From: Ferruginibacter sp.
GTDB taxonomy: Bacteria; Bacteroidota; Bacteroidia; Chitinophagales; Chitinophagaceae
DNA: 33,195 bases
Direction of reading: 5' to 3'
Assembly (NCBI GenBank): GCA_014379625.1
Contig: JACMLJ010000055.1
Location: 1 to 33,195 of the forward strand
The notes under the pieces were generated by a model. The model was not told the DNA's origin, did not search any database, and saw nothing but the letters and a program-made list of their open reading frames with translations. The position numbers and the translations under genes were made by a program. Positions 24,352-31,880 of this stretch are shown in pieces (within the stretch, counting starts at the first letter, position 1; the number at the start of each line of letters is the position of its first letter).

Positions 24352-25386
24352 TTAACTATTTTTTTCAAAAAAGGAGACGGCGGTTGATGCGTTTCCCAAA
24401 TCGATACCAAGGCAACGATCGGGTTTTGTATCGGAAATGCGCAGGGAATTGTACAAGTAACCTATACTAACAATATTTTGCGGATCTGGAACTACCTCTA
24501 CAGGAATAAAACCGGCAAATTCTTCTGCCACCGCATCGGTTAATTCCTTATAATGTGCGCCGCCGCCCATCAGGTATATTTTCTGACAAGTTTCGAGATC
24601 GGCATCGGTAAAGTGTTTGCGCAGCAACGGGGATACTACTTCTTTATAATACTGGTTTAATAATTCTCTGCGCATTGCCAGCAAATCTATCCTCTTTCTA
24701 TTGGTAAATATAGAGCCCTTTGCAAAAGCATCATCCATCTGGTGCTCATTTTTCATTTCAAGTGAATATTTTTGATTCAATTCACGGGTAAGGTTTCCGA
24801 TAACATACCTGATACCATGACTGCTAAAACTGCTTCTATGAATAAGCCCTTCAGTTGTAGCCATCGCTCCCTCTACGGTCCCAAAACCAAAACTTATGGC
24901 TATGAGGTTTTCTTTTTCCGCATTGGGGATGGTCTTTTTCAGGCCAATGATACCTCCTACGATTTCAGGGATCACTTCATACAAATCTATTTCAAAAGTA
25001 TTTTTCTTAACGGCGCCTTTCAAATTAAAAGTGCGTGTGTCATGGTCGAGTAAAAAATGGCGTTTGGCAAGATATTGTTCCGCAATAGGCTTATAAATGT
25101 TGTATGTAGCGAGCGGGAAACCAGTGGTGACAACAAAGGGGTGTTGCAGTTTTTCTACTACATTTACGATGGCAGATCTGAAAAGAATGTCGAAGTCTTC
25201 TCCATCGGGGGCGGCATTTACTATTCTACCGGCATTAACGGCTGATCTTTTTGCAAGGTTACCAACCAGGTACCAGGCATCATTTCTTTTTATTTTAATA
25301 CCGTTCAGCAGGTCTTTTGCTGAATTTTCGGTATTCCCAAATGCGGTTTCAAAGATGCTTGGAAAATTAATGGTAGAAACTTTCAT
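24352..25386 (-). CDS. Actin-like ATPase (ParM/Ta0583 type), apparently circularly permuted
   Basis: A 344-residue actin-superfamily protein. In family order it has INFPSI (6-11), YLVGNLAKRS (39-48), VVTTGFPL (85-92), a phosphate-2-like strand IAISFGFGTVEG (162-173) and the adenosine motif LMGGGA (272-277). QNIVSIGYLYNS (303-314) matches the family's usual C-terminal helix. The phosphate-1 hairpin, normally the first 20 residues, is absent at the N terminus. Instead a perfect copy, LGIDLGNASTAVSFFE (326-341), forms the C-terminal tail, three residues from the end. Upstream bases in all frames near the start encode no such hairpin. In phosphate-2, Ser165 stands where Asp is usual, so hydrolysis may be altered. 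The ATG at 25386 beats a TTG 12 codons earlier. It is in an operon with bactofilin. Family confidence is high; permutation confidence about 0.8. Confidence 0.88.
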   Translation of the reverse strand: MKVSTINFPSIFETAFGNTENSAKDLLNGIKIKRNDAWYLVGNLAKRSAVNAGRIVNAAPDGEDFDILFRSAIVNVVEKLQHPFVVTTGFPLATYNIYKPIAEQYLAKRHFLLDHDTRTFNLKGAVKKNTFEIDLYEVIPEIVGGIIGLKKTIPNAEKENLIAISFGFGTVEGAMATTEGLIHRSSFSSHGIRYVIGNLTRELNQKYSLEMKNEHQMDDAFAKGSIFTNRKRIDLLAMRRELLNQYYKEVVSPLLRKHFTDADLETCQKIYLMGGGAHYKELTDAVAEEFAGFIPVEVVPDPQNIVSIGYLYNSLRISDTKPDRCLGIDLGNASTAVSFFEKNS

Positions 25387-25746
25387 TAGTGAGGTATATT
25401 TTTCAAAGCAAAAAATAAACAAAATTTCTGTATGTAACTAAATTTTCTCAAAATTTAATTGAATGGTATCAGCATATCTCAAAAGCCCCTCAGCTTTCTC
25501 AACAAGAATACAGAATTGATGCAAATAATATATTATATCATCACCGCTTGACCGTTGATCTATTTTCCACGAAGGCATGAACCGGCACAAATAAATTTGT
25601 ATCACCTATACGTTGCATAAATGCAACAATATTGTTTTGATGCTTTCTTACTTAGTAATGGAATGAGGATAGGCAGACTTTGCTGCAATGCATTGATAAT
25701 GGGGGATTATCTTTCCAAACAATTGCTTTTCATCTACACCTTACAC
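25387..25746. other. Intergenic region upstream of the actin-like gene
   Basis: About 360 bases, presumably holding the promoter for the actin-like/bactofilin operon. A perfect inverted repeat GTTGCAT-AA-ATGCAAC (25612-25627) is the clearest feature and could be an operator or hairpin. No gene is seen. Confidence 0.4.
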
Positions 25747-25782
25747 AAAAAAGGTTGTACCGCTTAAACGGAACAACCTTTT
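25747..25782 (-). terminator. Intrinsic terminator of the Bax inhibitor-1 gene
   Basis: AAAAGGTTGT (25749-25758) and ACAACCTTTT (25773-25782) pair over 10 bp, then CCG/CGG after one mismatch, with a 6-base loop. On the minus strand the stem ends in a run of T. It lies 80 bases past the gene's stop at 25862. Confidence 0.8.
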
Positions 25783-25861
25783 CAATCCTATAAATACCGA
25801 AGGCAAATGAATAGTATATAGTTGAATCCTGCATACCTCCACATTGCCTGTTTTTTCCCGA

Positions 25862-26617
25862 TTATTTTCTGTCGGCCAGTTTAGATAACAATCTAAGTAT
25901 TTCAAGATATAACCAAACAATGGTAACCATTAAACCAAAGGCCCCATACCATTCCATATATTTTGGGGCACCCGCTGCCGCTCCCTGTTCCATCATATCA
26001 AAATCCAGGATCAGGTTAAGCGCTGCAATGGCAACTACTACCAAAGAAAATCCAATCCCCATAAGCGAACCTTCATGCAGAAATGCCATATGCACACCAA
26101 ACATACCGGATACCATTGCAATTAAATAAAAGATGGCGATCCCGGCAGTAGCTGTAAATATGATGGATTTAAATTTTTCGGTGGCACGGATTATTTTAAA
26201 ACTATACAACAGGTACATCGCTATGGCGGTGCCAAAAGTAAGCCCCACGGCATTCATTATAATATTGGGCATCTTTTCAGCAAAGGCTTCGTTGTAATAG
26301 GCAGAAATAGCGCCGATAAACAAGCCCTCGAGCAACGCATATAACGGGGCAAGATAGGGTGACCATTCTTTTTTAAACATAATCACTACTGCCACTACCA
26401 AACCTCCAATGGCCCCGCCCCATATCAAAGGTTGTACATTTCCGCCTTGCGCGAATTCTTTCCAGGAATAATAAGCAGTACCCATCAGCATTAAAAACAT
26501 AAAACCAAACTTGTTCAAAGTACCCCTTACCGTCATTGAATTGTTATAGTCGATGTATTCAGTTTGCTTAAATGCTTTTTCAGAAAGCGTTGGATTTCCA
26601 GATTTAAACAGATCCAT
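25862..26617 (-). CDS. Bax inhibitor-1/YccA family membrane protein
   Basis: A 251-residue inner-membrane protein of the Bax inhibitor-1 (TMBIM/YccA) family, whose members form pH-sensitive calcium leak channels or modulate the FtsH protease. Seven hydrophobic helices are visible after a soluble N terminus (MDLFKSGNPTLSEKAFKQTE), including FGFMFLMLMGTAYYSW, LIWGGAIGGLVVAVVIMF, LYALLEGLFIGAISAYYN, AVGLTFGTAIAMYLLYSF, IIFTATAGIAIFYLIAMV and GIGFSLVVVAIAALNLILDF. The family's acidic pair sits in NLILDFDMMEQGAAAGAPKY, with the aspartates of the closing latch. It has its own terminator and looks monocistronic. Physiological role is not predictable from sequence. Confidence 0.92.
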   Translation of the reverse strand: MDLFKSGNPTLSEKAFKQTEYIDYNNSMTVRGTLNKFGFMFLMLMGTAYYSWKEFAQGGNVQPLIWGGAIGGLVVAVVIMFKKEWSPYLAPLYALLEGLFIGAISAYYNEAFAEKMPNIIMNAVGLTFGTAIAMYLLYSFKIIRATEKFKSIIFTATAGIAIFYLIAMVSGMFGVHMAFLHEGSLMGIGFSLVVVAIAALNLILDFDMMEQGAAAGAPKYMEWYGAFGLMVTIVWLYLEILRLLSKLADRK

Positions 26618-26688
26618 AGTTGTAATTTTTAGCGGTTAAAAATAAAACATTTCAGTGTATCAGCCACATAAAACATTTTACTGTGCTG

Positions 26689-27543
26689 TTAATTTTTTAT
26701 TCCGGGATATTTGGATATGAATTCAAAATTATACTCATCCGCGGTTTTTAATTTTTTTATAAATGCATGTAAGATTAGCGAGTCAGCAGCATCTTCATAT
26801 ACCTGGTCGTGGGCCAGCAATACCAGGTGGTCGGGCGTTTTTGTTTTGCCGCGTATAAACAAACTGTCTACCTGTTGCAATAATTCATCACCCGAATTTT
26901 TCAAAATCAATTCACTATCATAGTGCCATTCCAGGTCCCAGCCAATGGCGGTAAATCCTGCATGTTGTAAACTATCGGCGGCAATTGAACTTTTTTTAAT
27001 GTCTGTACTTGTTATAGTTTTCGTTCGCCAGATATTCCGGCCGGGTGTCCGGATAATGTTATTGACCAGGCGCAAACTATCTGCACAACGAAAAAAATCT
27101 TTTACGGCATCCCCGGGCCGGGAATAAAAGTTTCCAAACCGGTTATTTGCATGGGTGAAACTGTGGTTATTTACTTCCACAAAATCGCATTTTACCATGC
27201 TGTCATAAGTGGCGGTTTGTTCACCGCTGCCATATACATGTTCCCCAATAATAAACATACTGATGTGTACCTGCTCTTGTTCAGCAATATGCATTACTTT
27301 GCGGCTACCTTTATTGGGCCCATCATCAAAAGTAAGATAGAGGGTTTTCTTCTTTTTCTTTTTTTGGGGGGATGAAACTGTCATGGATTTTTCCGTAACT
27401 GAATCTGGTAAAGTAAACCGGATGGTAGCAACTGAAGTGGATGTTTCTGTCTGGAAACTATGGCAGGCAGTAAAAACAAGGGTAATAAAGGTTGTTTGTA
27501 CAATTTTGGAAGCGGCTTGACCAGCTTCAGCATCGGGGTCCAT
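26689..27543 (-). CDS. Polysaccharide deacetylase (NodB-type), putative lipoprotein
   Basis: A 284-residue carbohydrate esterase family 4-type protein that removes N- or O-acetyl groups from cell-wall or capsule polysaccharides. NodB motifs are present: TFDDGP (71-76, metal and base aspartates), HSFTH (127-131, metal histidines), RTPGRN, WDLEWH, and LLAHD near the C terminus. The N terminus ends in a lipobox-like FTAC (Cys27) but starts MDPDAEAGQAASKIVQ, which is acidic for a signal peptide, so the true start or signal is uncertain. A six-lysine run (61-66) precedes the catalytic domain. It is divergent from the 2-oxoacid oxidoreductase gene, with about 200 bases between. Confidence 0.85.
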   Translation of the reverse strand: MDPDAEAGQAASKIVQTTFITLVFTACHSFQTETSTSVATIRFTLPDSVTEKSMTVSSPQKKKKKKTLYLTFDDGPNKGSRKVMHIAEQEQVHISMFIIGEHVYGSGEQTATYDSMVKCDFVEVNNHSFTHANNRFGNFYSRPGDAVKDFFRCADSLRLVNNIIRTPGRNIWRTKTITSTDIKKSSIAADSLQHAGFTAIGWDLEWHYDSELILKNSGDELLQQVDSLFIRGKTKTPDHLVLLAHDQVYEDAADSLILHAFIKKLKTADEYNFEFISKYPGIKN

Positions 27544-27740
27544 AAAATTAAGGGGATAAATGTTTTGTTACATGAAGATATATGCAGTGTTAATACTTCT
27601 CAAATAACTGTTGTTAATGATTTTATAATAAAACGATGCCGGATACCCGATGGTGGATATTGAGTTAGAAATAGTTGAAAATAAGAAATACCGGCAATGA
27701 TATTAAAAAATAAATTCGGTGTACCTTGCAGTAATTTTTA

Positions 27741-29609
27741 ATGATTGATCATATGAGTATTAAAGAACAGGTAGTAAAGGAAGTAGTAATTAAATTTGCC
27801 GGAGATAGCGGAGATGGTATGCAGTTAACCGGCAGCCAGTTTACCAACAATACAGCCCTGCTGGGTATCGACCTGGCCACCTTCCCCGATTTTCCCGCAG
27901 AGATCAGGGCTCCGATTGGCACCCTGCCCGGGGTTAGCGGTTACCAGTTGCGTTTTAGCAGTGACAGGATTTTTACCCCGGGGGATACCTGCGATGTATT
28001 GGTAGCTATGAATGCGGCGGCTTTAAAAGTAAATTTAAAGGGATTAAAACCCGGTGGTGTGATCATTGCTAATATTGAAGGGTTTGACGCGAGGAACCTA
28101 CGCCTTGCCAATTATGCCGAGGGCGTTAATCCATTGGAAGATAACAGTCTGGATACCTATGAACTGATCAAAATCGATGTTACAAAAATGACCAGGGAGG
28201 CATTGAAAGATTTCGGCATGGGGATGAAGGAAAAAGACCGCGCAAAAAACATGTTTGTACTGGGCTTTTTATATTGGATGTACAATCGGGAAATGGACAA
28301 TACCATTGCCTTTATTAAAGAAAAATTTGGAAAAAAACCAGATATTTTTGAAAGTAATGTGAAGGCATTGCAGGCGGGCTATAATTATGGTGATACCACC
28401 GAAACTTTTACCACCAGGTATACTGTAGAAAAGGCAAAGATGGAGCCTGGCATGTACCGGTCGATAATGGGTAACCAGGCTTTATCGTACGGCTTGATTG
28501 CTGCTTCACAAAAAAGCGGGTTGCAATTATTTTTAGGCAGTTATCCCATTACCCCCGCAAGCGATATATTACATGAATTAAGTAAATATAAAAACTTTGC
28601 TATAAAAACTTTCCAGGCAGAAGATGAGATCGCGGCCATTACTTCGTCTATAGGAGCCAGTTATGGCGGAAGCCTGGGTGTAACTACTACCAGCGGCCCC
28701 GGCATGGCTTTAAAGGCGGAAGCAATGGGTTTGGCTGTGATGCTGGAAATACCTTTGATCATCATCAATGTGCAAAGAGGCGGCCCAAGCACAGGCTTAC
28801 CTACTAAAACCGAGCAAAGCGACCTGATGCAGGCTTATTATGGACGCAATGGCGAATGCCCGATGCCTGTGATCTCAGCCTCCACTCCAAGCGATTGCTT
28901 TAGTGCCATATACGAAGCGGTAAGGATCAGCGTTCAACATATGACCCCGGTAATATTTTTAAGTGATGGTTATATTGCCAATGGCGCCGAACCCTGGAAA
29001 TTTCCGGCTTCATCGGATCTCCCCGAAATTAAAGTGTCGTTCGCATCACAGAATATTGCTTCTGATATGGATGTAAATGGTAAGTTTCAACCTTATAAAA
29101 GAGATGAAAAATTAGTTCGCCCCTGGGCGATACCAGGTACAAAAGGCCTGGAGCACAGGGTAGGCGGACTGGAAAAACAGGATGTTACGGGTAATATCAG
29201 TTACGATTCGGATAATCACCAGCATATGGTGAAGACAAGACAAAAAAAGGTAGACCTGATTGCGAATTATATACCTGAGCAAAAACTGGATAGCGGCGCT
29301 GAAAAAGGAAAAGTACTGGTACTGGGTTGGGGAAGTACTTATGGCGCTATCAAAAGTGCATGCAGGGAGCTACAACTTGAGGGGCACCCGGTTTCGCACG
29401 CGCATTTACGCTATATCAGGCCTTTTCCAAAAAACCTGGGAGATGTACTGAAAAGTTTTGATCATGTGCTGGTACCTGAAATTAATAACGGACAATTGGT
29501 GAGGATTATCCGGGATGTATATTTTGTAGACGCCAAACCTTATAATAAAATAATGGGAATTCCTATTACAAAAGGGGAGTTGATAGAAGAAATAAAAAAG
29601 TTGTTGTAA
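27741..29609 (+). CDS. korA: 2-oxoacid:acceptor oxidoreductase, fused gamma-alpha subunit (KorA-like)
   Basis: A 622-residue subunit of a 2-oxoglutarate (or related 2-oxoacid):ferredoxin oxidoreductase, which oxidatively decarboxylates a 2-oxoacid to acyl-CoA. The N-terminal gamma domain carries GDSGDGMQ (21-28). The alpha domain begins around 240 with YPITPASDIL (268-277), the EDEIAA stretch and the TTTSGPGMALKAEAMG loop. The C-terminal domain includes VLVLGWGSTYGAI and HLRYIRPFPKN. The catalytic TPP-binding beta subunit (korB) usually follows directly, but the next gene faces the other way. The subunit must therefore pair with a beta encoded elsewhere. The ATG at 27741 or one at 27753 (MSIKEQVVKEV) may be used. 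Confidence 0.93.
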   Translation: MIDHMSIKEQVVKEVVIKFAGDSGDGMQLTGSQFTNNTALLGIDLATFPDFPAEIRAPIGTLPGVSGYQLRFSSDRIFTPGDTCDVLVAMNAAALKVNLKGLKPGGVIIANIEGFDARNLRLANYAEGVNPLEDNSLDTYELIKIDVTKMTREALKDFGMGMKEKDRAKNMFVLGFLYWMYNREMDNTIAFIKEKFGKKPDIFESNVKALQAGYNYGDTTETFTTRYTVEKAKMEPGMYRSIMGNQALSYGLIAASQKSGLQLFLGSYPITPASDILHELSKYKNFAIKTFQAEDEIAAITSSIGASYGGSLGVTTTSGPGMALKAEAMGLAVMLEIPLIIINVQRGGPSTGLPTKTEQSDLMQAYYGRNGECPMPVISASTPSDCFSAIYEAVRISVQHMTPVIFLSDGYIANGAEPWKFPASSDLPEIKVSFASQNIASDMDVNGKFQPYKRDEKLVRPWAIPGTKGLEHRVGGLEKQDVTGNISYDSDNHQHMVKTRQKKVDLIANYIPEQKLDSGAEKGKVLVLGWGSTYGAIKSACRELQLEGHPVSHAHLRYIRPFPKNLGDVLKSFDHVLVPEINNGQLVRIIRDVYFVDAKPYNKIMGIPITKGELIEEIKKLL

Positions 29610-29669
29610 CCCCTTTTATTGAATACCAGCGCTTTTTGAAGTTGAGCTCAGTAGTGGGTATTGAGTCAT

Positions 29670-29691
29670 TTTCAAATTTTCTCATTTGAAA
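29670..29691. terminator. Hairpin between convergent genes, possible terminator
   Basis: TTTCAAAT (29670-29677) and ATTTGAAA (29684-29691) form a perfect 8-bp stem with a 6-base loop. It sits between the korA stop (29609) and the convergent outer-membrane gene's stop (29788). A second small hairpin CGCCC/GGGCG (29717-29721 with 29732-29736) is nearby. Confidence 0.45.
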
Positions 29692-29787
29692 TCCAGGTTC
29701 TTCCTTTAGTTTTAATCGCCCCGGTTAATTTGGGCGCCAACCCACAAGATACGGTTGTATTTTATTAGTAGTAACTTGCAATCCGGG

Positions 29788-30756
29788 TTAAAATCGCTGT
29801 GGCCCGTGGCGCCTGATTAATTCTCTTCCAATTGCCATCCCCACCTTTAAATTGAAAGTAAAATACCCGTCATTATCTTTAGGATTTCCCCTGATGCCAC
29901 CCTCTGTTTTATTATATTTTCCGGTAGGCCCCCCCGGATTAAAGCGGTCGTTCCGGCTTAGTTCATGCGCATTTTGCAACTTTATGCCGTTAAAGTATTT
30001 ATCAAACAAATTAGCATCGATATACCTTGTACTTACATCATCCAGGTAATCTGTTGATAAAATACGATGCAAAAATTCAGCACGCACATTGACAGTATTT
30101 GAAAGTTCATATTTAAAACCAACACCCAAAGGGATATTTATCCCTGTTAATTTGTAAGGCTTTCTGCCGGAATATTCATCAAAACCCTGTCCTTCTGTAC
30201 TTAAAGGTTGCAGATCAACCCAATTGTTTCTTACATAGCCCTGGGGATTAAATGAAAAGAACCCTATACCGGCTGCGATATACGGGGATAATCTGGGGGG
30301 TTCGTTGTCTCTTGTAAGCCAGTTAATAAAAATAAAAACCGGATGAAATTCCGCAATTAATGTTACTTCATTTACTTTACTTTTAAAATTAAGATTGCGT
30401 TCATAACGACCTTGCGCTGTGCTGCTAACTGATTGTAGAATACTGTCATATGATTTTACGCGGCCAAAAGTACCTTCTAATCTCACACCAACGGCATATT
30501 TATAGAGCGCACTGAAGTAAATACCACCGTTTAACTGGTTATTTCCGATATTAAGGTCTTTTACAAAGGGTTTTCCAAGACCCTTTCTTCCTCCAATATC
30601 TGATAAACAGTTCATTATGCCAAATGATCCGCCAATTTCATACATTAATGGAGTATCGTAGTAATTGTTATCATGGAAATAAAATTGGGCAGAGAGTTGT
30701 TGAGCAGAAGTGGTCAGCAGTACTGCTATAGCTGCAATAAGCCGTAATTTGTTCAT
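29788..30756 (-). CDS. DUF6089-like outer-membrane beta-barrel protein
   Basis: A 322-residue exported protein. The signal peptide (MNKLRLIAAIAVLLTTSAQQLSAQ) ends at an A-Q cut typical of Bacteroidota. The mature domain shows the DUF6089 pattern: EIGGSFGIMNCLSDIGG, RYERNLNFKSKVNEVTLIAEFH, LSPYIAAGIGFFSFNPQ, LSTEGQGFDEYSG, then IPLGVGFKYEL and STDYLDDVSTRYID. A final beta-strand (FTFNLKVGMAIGRE) follows. This implies an outer-membrane barrel; function is unknown, though such proteins are near-universal in the phylum. The ATG at 30756 is chosen because it begins the signal peptide; an upstream in-frame ATG adds ten residues (MIITNESLYL). Gene order gives no functional hint. Confidence 0.8.
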   Translation of the reverse strand: MNKLRLIAAIAVLLTTSAQQLSAQFYFHDNNYYDTPLMYEIGGSFGIMNCLSDIGGRKGLGKPFVKDLNIGNNQLNGGIYFSALYKYAVGVRLEGTFGRVKSYDSILQSVSSTAQGRYERNLNFKSKVNEVTLIAEFHPVFIFINWLTRDNEPPRLSPYIAAGIGFFSFNPQGYVRNNWVDLQPLSTEGQGFDEYSGRKPYKLTGINIPLGVGFKYELSNTVNVRAEFLHRILSTDYLDDVSTRYIDANLFDKYFNGIKLQNAHELSRNDRFNPGGPTGKYNKTEGGIRGNPKDNDGYFTFNLKVGMAIGRELIRRHGPQRF

Positions 30757-30841
30757 AAGATAAAGGGATTCATTAGTGATAATCATATCGTGGTTTTATC
30801 AACCGGATACATGTGCTTATCAATTAACGAATATTATTCAA

Positions 30842-31492
30842 TTATATTTCAAGTTTCCATTGTTTACTATAAAATTTACAGGCCGGTTTGATACCGCATT
30901 CAAAGCATTTGGGATTCCTTGCGGTACAAATATACCTGCCGTGAAGTATTAGCCAATGATGGGCCTTATGAATCAACGCTTTTGGTATTAAACTGATCAA
31001 TTGTTTTTCAGCCGAAAATGGGGTTTTGGCATTGGTAGTCAGGCCTATCCTTGCACTAACCCTGAATACATGAGTATCTACGGCCATATTGGGCTGGTTG
31101 TCTATTACGGATGTAATTACGTTCGCCGTTTTTCTTCCTACGCCGGGCAACTCTATAAGTTCTTCCACCGTCATAGGAACTATGCCATTAAATTTTTTCG
31201 TTAGTATGGACGCCATCCCTATCAGGTGCTTTGCCTTGTTATTAGGATATGAAATGCTTTTAATTAAAGTGAAAACATCATCAAGTTCAGCCTTACTGAG
31301 GCTTTCGGGATGGGGGTATTTATTAAAAAAGGAAGGAGTGGTAAGGTTTACACGTTTATCGGTGCACTGAGCGGAAAGTATTACTGCAACAAGGAGCTGG
31401 TACGGATTATCATACCGCAATTCAGTCTCGGCCTGCGGTGAATGCGTTAAAAAATAATCAATAACGAATTGGTAACGCTGCTTTTTGGTCAT
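30842..31492 (-). CDS. nth: Endonuclease III (DNA glycosylase/AP lyase)
   Basis: A 216-residue base-excision repair enzyme that removes oxidised pyrimidines and nicks the abasic site. The helix-hairpin-helix LPGVGRKTAN carries the Schiff-base Lys121. Asp139 in AVDTHVFRVSARIG completes the HhH-GPD active site. The [4Fe-4S] loop C-x6-C-x2-C-x5-C is intact (Cys189, 196, 199, 205). Length is typical. The start codon directly follows a terminator-like hairpin and its T-run, so the leader is unusual. TACTTTCG just upstream of the hairpin (minus strand) resembles a -7 element and would make the hairpin the 5' end of the nth message. Confidence 0.96.
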   Translation of the reverse strand: MTKKQRYQFVIDYFLTHSPQAETELRYDNPYQLLVAVILSAQCTDKRVNLTTPSFFNKYPHPESLSKAELDDVFTLIKSISYPNNKAKHLIGMASILTKKFNGIVPMTVEELIELPGVGRKTANVITSVIDNQPNMAVDTHVFRVSARIGLTTNAKTPFSAEKQLISLIPKALIHKAHHWLILHGRYICTARNPKCFECGIKPACKFYSKQWKLEI

Positions 31493-31524
31493 AAAAAAAA
31501 TCGTCCCGTATTTTTGCGGGACGA
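31493..31524 (-). terminator. Intrinsic terminator abutting the nth start codon
   Basis: TCGTCCCG (31501-31508) and CGGGACGA (31517-31524) form a perfect 8-bp stem, loop 8. On the minus strand it is followed by eight T (31493-31500) and then immediately by the nth ATG (31490-31492). It ends the upstream 31558-31809 gene's transcript about 35 bases after its stop. Confidence 0.8.
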
Positions 31525-31557
31525 AAGTACATTAATAACCGAAATGGGGTTTTAAAT

Positions 31558-31809
31558 TTATGTTGAAAGTTCTGTAACCGACCTTTCCGCATAATTTAAA
31601 ATATTATCTACTGCAATTTTTCGCGGCGAAAGTGTTAGCTTTTCCAGGCTGTTGATAGCTGCGGAAATAACCTCATACTTTTCACGTAAAATCCAGTCGG
31701 TTTCTAGTGCAGCCTCCAAATTGGCTGATTTTTCTGCGGAAGTTTCTTTGTACAGATATTGTACCAGATCTTCCTGTGTAAAACTGTGCATAGGCAATTT
31801 TGGTTGCAT
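31558..31809 (-). CDS. Small acidic helical protein
   Basis: An 83-residue protein of unknown function. It opens MQPKLPMHSFTQEDLVQYLY (a second ATG six codons in is possible), followed by an acidic helix (KETSAEKSANLEAALETDWILREKYEVISAAI) and a C-terminal helix (KIAVDNILNYAERS). The LVQYLYKETSAEKSANLEAAL layout resembles the N-terminal helices of anti-sigma-factor-like proteins, but no zinc ligands or membrane segment are present. From memory, similar small proteins occur in Chitinophagaceae. It lies about 70 bases past the ftsB-like gene on the same strand and ends at a strong terminator, so it may be last in an eno-ftsB transcript. Confidence 0.6.
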   Translation of the reverse strand: MQPKLPMHSFTQEDLVQYLYKETSAEKSANLEAALETDWILREKYEVISAAINSLEKLTLSPRKIAVDNILNYAERSVTELST

Positions 31810-31880
31810 TGTTAAATAATAATATTCAAATCCTGAATTGTAAACGACCTAAATGGTTGGTTATTGTATATCTGTGTGAA

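Noticed and set aside
25387..25480. A frameshifted N-terminal phosphate-1 hairpin upstream of the actin-like gene
   Set aside because: All minus-strand frames near the start lack a DxG motif; the only copy is at the C terminus.
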